A model generated the notes under the pieces. That model was not told the DNA's origin. It worked only from the letters and a program-made list of their open reading frames with translations, and ran no database searches. The position numbers and the translations under genes are program-made. Source: Thermoplasmata archaeon (GTDB taxonomy: Archaea; Thermoplasmatota; Thermoplasmata; Thermoplasmatales; Thermoplasmataceae). From it: DNA of 64,000 nucleotides. The stretch covers positions 1 to 64,000 of the forward strand of contig JAJZJR010000010.1 in NCBI GenBank assembly GCA_021810045.1. The letters are read 5' to 3'. Of this stretch, positions 42,055 to 51,349 are shown piece after piece (positions within the stretch are counted from its first letter, which is position 1; each line of letters begins with the position of its first letter).

Positions 42055-43548
42055 CTACAGAGAGAAATCTCCTATCAATTCCAATCTCTTGCTGTACTTT
42101 TTTCTCACAATTATTGTCAGGGTAACTGTTATGATTATCCAAACAAGTGCACCATATATGCCGTAAACATATGGCACACTGAGGTTGTAATCAACAGCAA
42201 TAAATATTGCGAAAATGAGAAGTGCTGTTGAAATGCTTGGTACTACAAGATGCCTGAAATAGCTGATCTTCTTCCCTTCTTTCCTCTTGTAAATGAAAAG
42301 TGACGTGTTTGTGAGTATATGGATAAGATATGAAACAGGGCTTTCGAGAATCAGGAGGAACAAAGCTGCATAAGATAAAGCCTCAACAGGTTGGTTCGGA
42401 TACAAATCCTGAAACACAAGTCCTGTCACTATAACAATTACAGCCGCAATTGTTGCTACCAGAATGACAGCGTTTGTTGGGACACCTGTTCTTTGATGGG
42501 TCTTGGAGATCCTGTCATTGATCACTTTTTCCCTTGACATTGAAAACAAAACTCTTGTTGCATTTGTGCCCAACGACACGGTGGCGGTGAAATAGGAATT
42601 GGCAACAATTATGATCATTATGCCAAGTAGGATCGGGCTAAGAGAACCGAAGCTGTCGCCGTAAATGTTCAAAACAGGGTATGCAACAGTATTGCCAAAA
42701 GCTGACATGTTTGCTGCACCCCAGGCAATCACCTGGGCATAAGATGACAGTATGATTGTTACTCCCAGAACAATAATAGTTGCAACTATGGCCAGTGGAA
42801 CATTTCTCTTAGGATTCTTTGTTTCCTCAGCAACAGGAATTGCTCCACCTATGCCTACAAAGGTGCCTATTGCATATACCATCATTGAGGCAAGAATCAG
42901 TGGATTGTTGCCAACGGGATTTGCAGTGAATGGGGCAATTGAAAGTTTGTTGTGATATACCCCAAGGAGAACAAGAGAAGTTACAATGAAAAATGTAATT
43001 TCAACAATAATTGTGTAAAACACGTATTTCAGGGAAGGTTTTATTCCACTGTAAATAAGCGCGGAAACGAAAACAATGAATGCAAGTACAATAGGTATCC
43101 ATAGAGAAGATGCATCAGGAACGTTTATTCCAACTGCAGGCAACACACCATAGATGAAACCGATAAATCCAAGAATCCCGAAACCAGTGAAGCTAAGTAT
43201 CTGATAAGATACATATGAGATGGCGGTGAGGAACCCTGCTGAACTGCCCAGACCTCTTGAAACAAATGTATAATATCCTCCTGAACTGGAGATCTCTCTC
43301 GCGAACTCATACATTGAGAAGCTCATTAGGCCATATACCATGAGTGACAGTAACAATACCAATGGAATGGAAAAAGCACCGTTGGGATATGTTGAACCAA
43401 ATGTGAAAAACATTAGTGCGGCGGTTGTTGTCACATACAAAACAATGGTTCCGGCGGGAGCATTTAGCGCCACAGCCTGCGAAACTGCGTGTCTTAGGCC
43501 AAGCTGATCTCTCTTTAGATGTTTTAAACCGGTTTCGGTTTCCTGCAC
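42055..43548 (-). CDS. Amino-acid permease (APC superfamily)
   Basis: A 497-residue transporter with about 12 helices. Hallmarks: LNAPAGTIVLYVTTTAAL early in helix 1, a helix-2/3 region with SMYEFAREISSSGGYYTFVS and GLGSSAGFL, the GIGGAIPVAEETKNPKRNVP segment after helix 6, and NATRVLFSMSREKVINDRIS. This layout matches APA-type uptake of amino acids or amines. It is an intact counterpart of the interrupted permease at 15.4-17.1 kb. Monocistronic. Confidence 0.87.
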   Translation of the reverse strand: MQETETGLKHLKRDQLGLRHAVSQAVALNAPAGTIVLYVTTTAALMFFTFGSTYPNGAFSIPLVLLLSLMVYGLMSFSMYEFAREISSSGGYYTFVSRGLGSSAGFLTAISYVSYQILSFTGFGILGFIGFIYGVLPAVGINVPDASSLWIPIVLAFIVFVSALIYSGIKPSLKYVFYTIIVEITFFIVTSLVLLGVYHNKLSIAPFTANPVGNNPLILASMMVYAIGTFVGIGGAIPVAEETKNPKRNVPLAIVATIIVLGVTIILSSYAQVIAWGAANMSAFGNTVAYPVLNIYGDSFGSLSPILLGIMIIIVANSYFTATVSLGTNATRVLFSMSREKVINDRISKTHQRTGVPTNAVILVATIAAVIVIVTGLVFQDLYPNQPVEALSYAALFLLILESPVSYLIHILTNTSLFIYKRKEGKKISYFRHLVVPSISTALLIFAIFIAVDYNLSVPYVYGIYGALVWIIITVTLTIIVRKKYSKRLELIGDFSL

Positions 43549-43731
43549 TTTTGGGCTTATGATGCTGGTCTATTTGAAGCTATGTTAACAACAGACACAT
43601 CACTAATCTCTATATGTAACATTTTTGTCCACAATAGCAATAAACTGAGAACAACTTATCACATGAAAACAACATCGTTTTCACACCCCACGCTAGAAAA
43701 AACTTAACTATTGAGTCCGCATTAAAATGCT

Positions 43732-44715
43732 ATGACACTGGTAACCGACAATTTTGGCAGATCAGTACGAAGCATGAGAATCCAGGTCAACACAACCTGT
43801 AATTTCAGCTGTTTCTTCTGCCATATGGAGGGCACCGGTATTCATTCAGAATCCATGACTGCTGATGAGATAGAGAAGATTGTGTCAGTAGCCAGCAAAT
43901 GGGGCGTCAACAAAATCAAGTTTACCGGCGGTGAACCTACGCTTAGAAGAGATATTCTTGATATTGTAAGAATGACTAGGAAATACATCACCGGAGATAT
44001 TTCCATGACCACCAATGGGATCATGTTACCTAAAATTGCTAAGGATCTTAGAAATGCCGGCCTGGACAGAATAAATATTTCTCTTCATTCAATAGAAAGG
44101 GAGAAATTCGAATTCATTACGGGAGTAGATGCCATAGATCAGGTTGTAAAGGGAATTAGGGCAGCACACGAAGCAGGTTTTGATCCCATCAAGGTTAATT
44201 TTGTTGTTCTCAAAGACCTGAATGTTGATCAGCTTCCCTTAATGTTGAAACTTTCGGCAGAAGAGAATGTCATCCTGCAGCTTATCGAATATGAAACCAC
44301 AAGAGAAATGGAAAAGTCCGATGATTTCCTCAAGTACCATATCTCACTGGAGGGCTTTGAAAAAGAAATAGCCTCCAGGTCATTTAAGGTTGAATACAAT
44401 GAATTGCACAGAAGACCGAGATATCACATGAATCTTGAAGGGAAGACTGCAGTCGTTGAATTTGTAAAACCCATGAGAAATTCTGAATTCTGCAATAACT
44501 GCACAAGGATCAGGCTTACATCTACTGGTCTCCTAAAACCCTGCCTGATGAGGAATGACAACCTTACCAACATAATATCAAGCATAAGAAACGGAAAGCC
44601 CGAAAATGAACTTGACGATATATTTGTAAAGGCTGCAAAAGCCAGGGAACCTTACTGGAAAAAGGAGGATGAAATTGAAGGTAACAGTGAAGTATTTTGG
44701 GTCAGTGAGGGATGA
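43732..44715 (+). CDS. moaA: GTP 3',8-cyclase MoaA
   Basis: A 327-residue radical-SAM enzyme that starts molybdopterin synthesis. The N-terminal cluster motif is Cys23, Cys27, Cys30 (TTCNFSCFFCHMEG) and the C-terminal substrate cluster is Cys254, Cys257, Cys271 (FCNNCTRIRLTSTG, KPCL). The typical MoaA tail ending in two glycines (EG here at the very end of ...VFWVSEG) is imperfect. The ATG at 43732 lies after an AT-rich promoter. It overlaps moaD downstream and opens a molybdenum-cofactor island that runs to 58 kb. Confidence 0.96.
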   Translation: MTLVTDNFGRSVRSMRIQVNTTCNFSCFFCHMEGTGIHSESMTADEIEKIVSVASKWGVNKIKFTGGEPTLRRDILDIVRMTRKYITGDISMTTNGIMLPKIAKDLRNAGLDRINISLHSIEREKFEFITGVDAIDQVVKGIRAAHEAGFDPIKVNFVVLKDLNVDQLPLMLKLSAEENVILQLIEYETTREMEKSDDFLKYHISLEGFEKEIASRSFKVEYNELHRRPRYHMNLEGKTAVVEFVKPMRNSEFCNNCTRIRLTSTGLLKPCLMRNDNLTNIISSIRNGKPENELDDIFVKAAKAREPYWKKEDEIEGNSEVFWVSEG

Positions 44716-44920
44716 TTCCGGAATAGAGAAGGAATCATTGACCATAAACGATAATTCCACCATCACGGAAGCGATTTCGCTGTTGAAGGAGAAACATGCG
44801 GCGCTTAAGAACAGAAAGGGCCAGATACTGTTTGCCCTGAACCAGAATTATTCTAGTGAAGAAACAAGAATGAAAGACGGAGACGAGCTTGCTCTTTTTC
44901 CTGTGGTAAGTGGCGGATAG
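44669..44920 (+). CDS. moaD: Molybdopterin synthase small subunit MoaD
   Basis: An 83-residue ubiquitin-like sulfur carrier. It begins LKVTVKYFGSVRDDSGIEKE and ends ALFPVVSGG, with the C-terminal Gly-Gly that is adenylated and thiocarboxylated. The activating enzyme is probably the MoeB/ThiF-like protein at 57.2-57.9 kb and the partner subunit is MoaE at 49.5 kb. AAAGGAGG directly precedes the ATG inside moaA, so the two are coupled; a TTG two codons on is a possible alternative start. Confidence 0.92.
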   Translation: MKLKVTVKYFGSVRDDSGIEKESLTINDNSTITEAISLLKEKHAALKNRKGQILFALNQNYSSEETRMKDGDELALFPVVSGG

Positions 44921-44925
44921 GCCGG

Positions 44926-45768
44926 TTAAGTTCTGATTCGTGACGGATTTGTGTAAATATTGAACCTGTCTCCTCTTACGAAACATACGAGTGTCATGTT
45001 CATGGATTCTGCTGTGTTTATGGCCAGTGTTGAAGGAGCAGACACCGAACTCACGACAGGAATTCCTGCCATTGCAGCTTTCTGAAGAATCTCAAACCCG
45101 GCCCTTCCACTTACCTGTAACACCAGGTCGTCCTGGAAAAGAAGATCATTAAGCACCATATAGCCAATAACCTTGTCAACAGCGTTGTGACGCCCGATGT
45201 CTTCAGCAACGACTTTCAGGTTGCCTTTATTGTCAAAAAGACCTGCAGCATGAATTCCACCGGTTTCACCGAAGATTCTCTGCTGGCGCCTCATCAGATC
45301 AGGAAGCTTTAGCAGAGTGCCCGCGTCTATCTTGGAGGTGGATCGTATTAATTTTCCAGATCTGACAAATATATCATTGATGCTGCTTTTGCCGCATACA
45401 CCGCAGCTTGAATTGATTGCAAAATTTCTCCCGTAATCCGACAGATCAAAATGAACTCCCTCTGTTACATGTACAATGACTATATTCTCCAATGCAGTTC
45501 CTTCCTGGTCAATGTTTGAAATAGACATTACCTGATTTTTGTTTTTTATAATGCCTTCAGAGTAGAGAAAACCCACTGCAAGATAGTTGTCAAGACTTGG
45601 GGTACGCATTATAACAGAAACAGTCTTATCACTTCCATCTGTGTACCTTATCTTTACTTCGAGAGGTTCCTCAACAGTAATTCTGTCCTGAAAATTCTCA
45701 GTTCCCGCTTCTGTATTATATCTGACTGTATCAAAAAAATGAAAAGATTTGGTTTTGGAGTCTTTCAA
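44926..45768 (-). CDS. fdhD: Formate dehydrogenase accessory sulfurtransferase FdhD
   Basis: A 280-residue FdhD. The persulfide-carrying pair Cys122-x2-Cys125 is in INSSCGVCGKSS; other signatures are TPSLDNYLAVGFLYSEGII, GGIHAAGLF and AEDIGRHNAVDKVIGY. FdhD moves sulfur from IscS-like enzymes onto the molybdenum or tungsten centre of formate dehydrogenase. It is the last gene of the operon 49199-44926 together with the DUF1641 and FDH genes, with three bases to the gene before it. Confidence 0.95.
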   Translation of the reverse strand: MKDSKTKSFHFFDTVRYNTEAGTENFQDRITVEEPLEVKIRYTDGSDKTVSVIMRTPSLDNYLAVGFLYSEGIIKNKNQVMSISNIDQEGTALENIVIVHVTEGVHFDLSDYGRNFAINSSCGVCGKSSINDIFVRSGKLIRSTSKIDAGTLLKLPDLMRRQQRIFGETGGIHAAGLFDNKGNLKVVAEDIGRHNAVDKVIGYMVLNDLLFQDDLVLQVSGRAGFEILQKAAMAGIPVVSSVSAPSTLAINTAESMNMTLVCFVRGDRFNIYTNPSRIRT

Positions 45769-45771
45769 ATT

Positions 45772-46245
45772 CTACTCCTTTTTAGTTGATGGTTTCGTGA
45801 AACCTTTTGCCACTTCGAAAAGAACCCTGAATCCAACAGAAACATCTGGATCCTTCATGTTCCTGTTCAATGCCATAAGACCCATTGGTCCCTCATCCTT
45901 GAGGGATGATGATTTATCCACCGCACTTGCCAGGTTCAGCATGAATTTCCGTACTGTGTCGGGATCAATGTTTGACAGCAGAGTGTATACGGTCAGAAGA
46001 TTTCTGACAAACCTGGTATTCTGAGGTTTGGAGATTTCGTCAGATATCTGCGTCATGGCTTCGCCCTTGTTCTCGAAAAGAGCCTTCAGGAGAGTGAAAA
46101 TCCCACTCTCACTGGCCGATTTCACCAAATCGAGGAACGCGTCAATCTCTTCCCCATGCTTTGCGAGGAGTGTTGCAAGATCCAATGTTCCGTCAAGTGA
46201 CTCTTCCTGTACGTTTGTTTCAATTTCTTCTATCATCTTTGCCAT
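45772..46245 (-). CDS. DUF1641 protein, formate-dehydrogenase associated
   Basis: A 157-residue mostly helical protein. The family signature includes LTVYTLLSNIDPDTVRKFMLNLASAV and the C-terminal GLMALNRNMKDPDVSVGFRVLFEVAKGF. DUF1641 proteins are usually found next to formate dehydrogenase genes, as here (11 bases after the FDH stop), and are assumed to be assembly or regulatory factors; no activity is established. Acidic and soluble, no membrane helix. Confidence 0.85.
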   Translation of the reverse strand: MAKMIEEIETNVQEESLDGTLDLATLLAKHGEEIDAFLDLVKSASESGIFTLLKALFENKGEAMTQISDEISKPQNTRFVRNLLTVYTLLSNIDPDTVRKFMLNLASAVDKSSSLKDEGPMGLMALNRNMKDPDVSVGFRVLFEVAKGFTKPSTKKE

Positions 46246-46256
46246 TATTCTTCACC

Positions 46257-49199
46257 TCACTCCGTAGTAAGAGGTTTGTAATCCTTCCTCTTCCACTTCT
46301 CCTCCACGAGAACACCGTTCTGGGGTTTTGGATGTCCAAACCTTGGATTTGTTTTTGGAAGCGGTGATGGCCCTCTTGCCTCCTTGAGTTTTTCCATTTT
46401 CACGGAAAGTTCCTTGTAGGCAGGAGTATGTGCTGTTGGATCCACCAATCTTCCTGTTAGGTTGTTGACGGCCTCATCGCCCAAGGCATTCATTGGAAGG
46501 TACATTTCCTTTCCTGATACTCTGTCAGTGACAAGTACCCTTACTTTCACTGAACCTGATGGAGATGATATCCTTACAAAGTCTCCTGTATCCAGATCTC
46601 TTTCCTTTGCCAACTCGGGAGAGACTTCTACAAAAGTGCTTGGTACTTTATCCCTGATCCCAACGGTCTTGTAGGTTTCATTACCTTCATGGAAGTGCTC
46701 AAGAAGCCTTCCATTGTTCAGGTGCAGATCATATTCGGCCGTGAGTTCAAGCGGAGGCGTGTATGAAACCGGGTAAAACTTCGCTTTCTTGTCCGGGAAA
46801 TGGAATCCATTCTCATAAAGGAATGGTGAATCCGTGCCATCCTCTGCCACCGGCCACTGCTGGCTCTTGAATCCTTCAAGCTTCTCGTATGAGACACCTG
46901 CAAAGAGAGGTGAAAGTTTTGCTGCTTCTTCCATGATTTCAGATGGGTGTCTGTAATCCCAGTTGTGCCCCATCTTTCTGGCAAGAAGCTGCATTATCTC
47001 CCAGTCTGGTTTTGTTCCCTTGAGTGGCTCAAATACCTCATAGAGTCTCTGTATTCTTCTTTCGGTGTTCACAAATGTTCCTTCCTTCTCGAGACTTGGA
47101 CTTGCTGGAAGGATCACGTCGGCATACTTTGCTGTCTCAGACATAAAGACTTCAAGAACAACGAGGAAGTCAAGGGATTCCAGTCTCTTTCTTATGTAGT
47201 TTGAGTCGGAGCCTGTTTCAACTATTTCCTCTCCCACAACCATCATTGCCTTTATTTTGCCATCCTCTATTGCTTCAAGACAGTTGTTGTTGTCGTATCC
47301 GGGTTCCGCAGGAATCTTGCAGTTCCAGGCATCCTCGAACTTCTTCCTTACTTTGTCATCGGCAACTTTCTGGTATCCCGGGAAGTAAGCATTCATGCAT
47401 CCAAAGTCGCTGGTTCCCTGCACATTGTTGTGCCCCCTGAGCGGGTAAGCACCTGTACCTCTTCTTCCATAGTTTCCTGTGACCAGAAGCAGGTTGGAAA
47501 TTGCAGTTGAAGTGTCGCTTCCCATCTGGTGCTGTGTTACACCCATGGCCCAAAGCATAACCATGCTCTTTGCTTCGTGTATTGTCTCTGCTACTTTGAT
47601 GAGTGTCTCTTTTGGAATTCCTGTCTTTTGTTCTGCAAACTCAAGAGTAAATGATTCAAGGCTCTTTTTGTACTCGTCAAAGCCGTTGACCTTCTGAGCA
47701 ATGAAATCTTCAGCTTCCCAGCCCTTATCTATGATGTATTTTGTCACAGCACTTAGCCAGACAAGATCAGAGCCAGGTTTGGGATGTATGAAAATATCCG
47801 CCCTGTTAGCCATCTCATGCTTCCTAATATCGGAGACTATGAGTTTCTGGCCGTTGAGCTTGTGTGCTCTCTTTACCCTGGTAGCAAGAACCGGGTGTGA
47901 TTCTGCAGTGTTTGTTCCAACTGCAATTACAAGATCTGAAATGTAGATATCATAGATGGACCCTGCGTCTCCTCCATACCCCACTGTTCTCCACAATCCT
48001 GTAGTTGCAGGTGCCTGGCAGAATCTTGAACTGTTATCCACATTGTTTGTTCCCATCACCTGTCTCGCGAATTTCTGCACAAGATATGCCTCTTCATTTG
48101 TACCCTTTGAAGAAGCTATGAATTCAATGGCGTTGCCCCCATGGGTTTCCTTTACCTTTGAGAGTTTCTTTGCCACTACATCCAGGGCCTCTTCCCAGGA
48201 TGCTTCCCTGAATTTGTTACCATCTCTTATGAGTGGTTTTGTTAATCTTTCAGGGCTGTTGGTGAATTCCCATCCGAATTTGCCTTTAATACAGGTTGAA
48301 ATTCCATTTGCCGGAGATTCAGGCATTGGCTGGACCTTGAGTATTTCTCTTCCCTTTGTCCACATTTCAAAAGAACAGCCCACACCACAGTATGTGCATA
48401 CTGTCTTGGTCTTCTTTACCTGACTGTTCCTAAGCTTTGATTCAACATTGCTGATGAGCATGACCGGAGACATTGTCAGTTCGGGTTCGAAGGACTTTGT
48501 GAAGTCGATCATCTGCCTCTTGGATTTCATGTTCATTCCGGTTATAAATCCGGCCTGGCCAAGCATGTTCTTTTCCATAAGTGCATTCACAGGACAAACT
48601 GTCACACAATGACCACAGGAAACACAAGATGAATCGTTTATTGGAACGTCATTGTCCCAGATTACCCTGGGTTTTTCTCTGTTCCAGTCAATGCTCAGTG
48701 TCTCATTTACCTGAACATCCTGGCATGCCTCGACGCATCTTCCACACAGAATGCACTGGTTTGGATCATATCTGTAGAAAGGGTTTGAATCATCAACAGG
48801 GTAAGGCTTTGGTTCAAAGGGGTATGTCTGCTCATCTATTCCCAGATCATGAACAGCATTGTGCAGAGCACAGTCTCCGTTATTATTTTCACAAACTGTG
48901 CAATAAAGCTCATGATTGTGTAAAATCCTCTGTGTAGCCTCCCTCTGCAGGTCCTTTACATTCTTTGATGAATAATCAATATTCTGTCCGGATTTCAGGT
49001 GTGTTGAGCATGACCTGACCATTTTGCCGTCAACTTCAACGAGGCATGTATCACAGGTCTGTATAGGTCCGAGATTTGGTTGATAACAAACATGTGGTAC
49101 TTCTGCGCCTTCTGCCATTAAGGCCTGAAGAACTGTCTGACCTTCGAGACCTGTAAATTCCTTTCCATTTGCTTTGTATTTTATTTTATCGCCGTTCAA
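46257..49199 (-). CDS. Formate dehydrogenase catalytic subunit (Cys type, NuoG-like N-terminus)
   Basis: 980 residues. Domains in order: [2Fe-2S] ferredoxin (Cys38, 49, 52, 64); His-Cys3 [4Fe-4S] (His96, Cys100, 103, 110); two ferredoxin [4Fe-4S] clusters (Cys149/152/155/159 and 192/195/198/202); catalytic-domain [4Fe-4S] (Cys268, 271, 275, 303); and the bis-MGD molybdenum or tungsten domain. The metal ligand is Cys394 in SSRFCQAPATTGL, where the following His of E. coli FdhF is Gln, so formate specificity is likely but not proven. Soluble, with no diaphorase partner nearby; the electron acceptor is unknown. First gene of the fdh-DUF1641-fdhD operon. Confidence 0.9.
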   Translation of the reverse strand: MNGDKIKYKANGKEFTGLEGQTVLQALMAEGAEVPHVCYQPNLGPIQTCDTCLVEVDGKMVRSCSTHLKSGQNIDYSSKNVKDLQREATQRILHNHELYCTVCENNNGDCALHNAVHDLGIDEQTYPFEPKPYPVDDSNPFYRYDPNQCILCGRCVEACQDVQVNETLSIDWNREKPRVIWDNDVPINDSSCVSCGHCVTVCPVNALMEKNMLGQAGFITGMNMKSKRQMIDFTKSFEPELTMSPVMLISNVESKLRNSQVKKTKTVCTYCGVGCSFEMWTKGREILKVQPMPESPANGISTCIKGKFGWEFTNSPERLTKPLIRDGNKFREASWEEALDVVAKKLSKVKETHGGNAIEFIASSKGTNEEAYLVQKFARQVMGTNNVDNSSRFCQAPATTGLWRTVGYGGDAGSIYDIYISDLVIAVGTNTAESHPVLATRVKRAHKLNGQKLIVSDIRKHEMANRADIFIHPKPGSDLVWLSAVTKYIIDKGWEAEDFIAQKVNGFDEYKKSLESFTLEFAEQKTGIPKETLIKVAETIHEAKSMVMLWAMGVTQHQMGSDTSTAISNLLLVTGNYGRRGTGAYPLRGHNNVQGTSDFGCMNAYFPGYQKVADDKVRKKFEDAWNCKIPAEPGYDNNNCLEAIEDGKIKAMMVVGEEIVETGSDSNYIRKRLESLDFLVVLEVFMSETAKYADVILPASPSLEKEGTFVNTERRIQRLYEVFEPLKGTKPDWEIMQLLARKMGHNWDYRHPSEIMEEAAKLSPLFAGVSYEKLEGFKSQQWPVAEDGTDSPFLYENGFHFPDKKAKFYPVSYTPPLELTAEYDLHLNNGRLLEHFHEGNETYKTVGIRDKVPSTFVEVSPELAKERDLDTGDFVRISSPSGSVKVRVLVTDRVSGKEMYLPMNALGDEAVNNLTGRLVDPTAHTPAYKELSVKMEKLKEARGPSPLPKTNPRFGHPKPQNGVLVEEKWKRKDYKPLTTE

Positions 49200-49531
49200 A
49201 CGATTCTCATCCCCTTAATCAGTGACCTAAGTCACTCGAAACGGGAAATAGTCTGACTAATTTCCCTATCAATGAATAGGCACTCTTTGTATTTAACTAT
49301 TCCAAGGTAGAAAATCGACATTGACCGATTTTGCCGGCAAAATGAGTTGTTTCTTTAAGAAATTCCGTTAATCAGGTTACTTTCCATTTATAAAAATACA
49401 GATTTTCTTTCCATCCATTCGTGTCAATAAACGAATTGGTTATGAACAATACTTTGTTTTTTTAACTGAATACTGGATACGGCCTCTCTGACTTAGAAGC
49501 ATTTATCAACAATATAACCCTGCAAAGGTTA
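49200..49531. promoter_or_regulatory. Divergent fdh / moaE control region with palindromes
   Basis: The 332-base gap holds no gene. It contains the dyad AGTGAC-CTAA-GTCACT (49221-49236), 22 bases before the FDH ATG, and the perfect 14-bp palindrome TTTTGCCGGCAAAA (49329-49342). AT-rich TATA-like sequences for moaE lie further right. The two dyads are different sequences, so two regulators are possible. Confidence 0.5.
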
Positions 49532-49939
49532 ATGTTTGTCACCATTACTGAAAGCCCCATTGACATTAACAATCTCATTGAAAAAACGAGAAATGAGGAT
49601 GCGGGTGCAATTGTTACGTTTCAGGGCACCGTAAGAAGGTTTACTGGTGAACTTGAAGTGGAATCTCTGATTTATGAGAGTTACAATGAAATGGCTGAGA
49701 AAACAATGATAAAAATCTGCCAGGATGCATTAGAAAAATACAATGTTATTGACATCAACGTGGTTCACAGGATCGGCAAGATTGAACTTAAGGAAGATTC
49801 TGTTGCCATATGCGTAGCTTCCGCCCACAGAAAAGACGCTTTTCTTGCGTGTGAGTATGTTATTGACACCATCAAGGAAAAAGTACCCATCTGGAAGAAA
49901 GATGTTACTCCGAAGGGAGAACAACAATGGCATGATTGA
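49532..49939 (+). CDS. moaE: Molybdopterin synthase large subunit MoaE
   Basis: A 135-residue MoaE. Recognisable segments are DAGAIVTFQGTVR, VESLIYESYNEMAEK, VVHRIGKIELKEDSVAICVASAHRKDAFLACEYVID (broken by the usual loop) and the C-terminal PIWKKDVTPKGEQQW with the active-site Lys residues. With MoaD it converts cyclic pyranopterin to molybdopterin. AAGGTTA precedes the ATG. It is divergent from FDH and is followed by the IS5-type insertion. Confidence 0.95.
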   Translation: MFVTITESPIDINNLIEKTRNEDAGAIVTFQGTVRRFTGELEVESLIYESYNEMAEKTMIKICQDALEKYNVIDINVVHRIGKIELKEDSVAICVASAHRKDAFLACEYVIDTIKEKVPIWKKDVTPKGEQQWHD

Positions 49940-50149
49940 CCATAAATAGATTTTTGGAACTTAATTTGATAAGTGTCATTTAGGAAAATGTTTTCAAATC
50001 CCTTCCATTTTTCAGGACTGAACCAATGGTCGTTCCTGTTTTATACAGAATTTCCAACATAAACTTCAATTTAACAATCTAATCCAGATTTAAATTACAA
50101 ATTTATCCATTTTTATCTCAAATTCGCGGCAAATTGGTATTAGGTCTAA

Positions 50150-50165
50150 AAAAGTATTAAATACG
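50150..50165 (+). promoter_or_regulatory. Stranded promoter of the acetate-transporter-like gene
   Basis: AAGTATTAAATACG is a TATA box whose natural downstream sequence is now 1.15 kb away. Removing the IS and one copy of the 4-bp duplication places it about 35 bases before ATG 51350. Confidence 0.5.
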
Positions 50166-50288
50166 TTTTACATTATTATGAGTTGAGGATTCCGATTAAC
50201 TTTCAGAATTCCCTGATTTTTGATCAATAAATGATGAACCGCGGGCAAATACATACATTAACAGTGTTTTCTTCTCATTTATCCCTGA

Positions 50289-50312
50289 ATTTCCCTGATT
50301 TTTCAGGGAAAT
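50289..50312 (-). terminator. Strong hairpin after the transposase gene
   Basis: ATTTCCCTGA-TTTT-TCAGGGAAAT is a perfect 10-bp stem with a four-base loop, beginning 15 bases beyond the transposase stop. It could end the transposase mRNA or shield it from outside transcription. Confidence 0.55.
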
Positions 50313-50326
50313 ATCGATGGCTTGCG

Positions 50327-51280
50327 CTATCCCTGTATGATTTTCATCGCATGAAGATTGTATGCAAAGCAAGCAAACATGAATTTCACCCTCACCCTTC
50401 GCACCATGGTAACCATAACATGGGTGAAGTGGAATACCCTCTTCATCACGGCATATGGATATTCCACCATTGATCTCTTCCGTGAGATCCTGAGATTCCT
50501 CCTCACAGACTCCACTGGGAGTTTGTGATGCCTCACCGCCCTGTCCATTGTGCCATTGATGCCCTTAGGATCAGAGCCGAAGTACCCCTTGTCCCTGTAC
50601 ACCGTTATTCCACGCTTTGAAAGATCAATCCTTGTGTCGTGGTCCTTTGCTGTGGTGACTGCATATGATCTTATTACAGGTACTGGATGATTGTCGTCCA
50701 CAATGTCATGTCCCTTGTAGCCGAAGAATGTCCTGTTGTTCTTCTTTGTGAACGTTCCGTCCTTAGATCTGCGCGTCTTTCCCTCTTCTCTTGGTTCCTC
50801 ATGCTTTTCATGTCCGGGATCGGAAGTGATGAAAGTGGCATCCTGCGCTGATCCTTTCTTGACCTTGATGCCCTTCAATTCGATCTGCCTCTGCAGTTCA
50901 TTCCATATTATGCGATCCCTGCCTGTTTTTGACAGTCTTTCCCGGAACATCCATATGGTGGTGGAGTCCGGCAGATGCTCTGGAAACCCCAGGAAGTTCA
51001 TGAAGGAGATCCGGTCCTTTATCTCCTTCTCTGCCTGTTCATCCACGAGATTGTACATGCTCTGCAGGAAGAGCACTTTGACCATTGTTGTAACCGGAAT
51101 GTTCGGCCTTCCGCCCTGATCTGTATTGTTGTGATAGAGATCCTCCAAAAGCTCCGGAAATACTGACCAGTCAATTGCATCCTTCATGTACGCGAGTGGA
51201 TCATGGATGCCGTTGAGCTTGTATATTTCCTTGAGTGTTTCGCCATAAAGTGTGCTCATGCAGTAACATGGCTGATTCAT
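50327..51280 (-). CDS. IS5-family DDE transposase
   Basis: A 317-residue transposase. An N-terminal helix-rich DNA-binding region with VTTMVKVLFLQSMYNLVDEQ precedes the catalytic core: Asp147 in SAQDATFI, the FGYKGHDIVD motif, Asp230 in VYRDKGYFG and Glu273 in RSMVEYPYAVMKRVF, which is the Y-(2)-R-like region of IS5/IS1182-type enzymes. No frameshift or stop interrupts it, so it can be active. The ATG at 51280 is 56 bases inside the right terminal repeat. Confidence 0.93.
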   Translation of the reverse strand: MNQPCYCMSTLYGETLKEIYKLNGIHDPLAYMKDAIDWSVFPELLEDLYHNNTDQGGRPNIPVTTMVKVLFLQSMYNLVDEQAEKEIKDRISFMNFLGFPEHLPDSTTIWMFRERLSKTGRDRIIWNELQRQIELKGIKVKKGSAQDATFITSDPGHEKHEEPREEGKTRRSKDGTFTKKNNRTFFGYKGHDIVDDNHPVPVIRSYAVTTAKDHDTRIDLSKRGITVYRDKGYFGSDPKGINGTMDRAVRHHKLPVESVRRNLRISRKRSMVEYPYAVMKRVFHFTHVMVTMVRRVRVKFMFACFAYNLHAMKIIQG

Positions 51281-51349
51281 GAATAAATCTTATTGTTACC
51301 GGTAAGGTGATCAGATGGGGGTTTTTCGGAATCCTCAGTTGGTTTTAAA

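Larger units (their letters stand above)
50185..51336 (-). mobile_element. IS5-family insertion sequence, complete (1152 bp)
   Basis: Terminal inverted repeats GAGGATTCCGA (50185-50195) and TCGGAATCCTC (51326-51336) bound the element and a 4-bp direct repeat AGTT flanks it on both sides (50181-50184 and 51337-51340). One DDE transposase gene fills the inside. The intact ends, intact gene and perfect target duplication indicate a recent insertion. Confidence 0.92.

Noticed and set aside
41995-42231. 78-codon plus-strand frame
   Set aside because: It runs antisense into the permease 3' end and has no promoter or ribosome-binding site.
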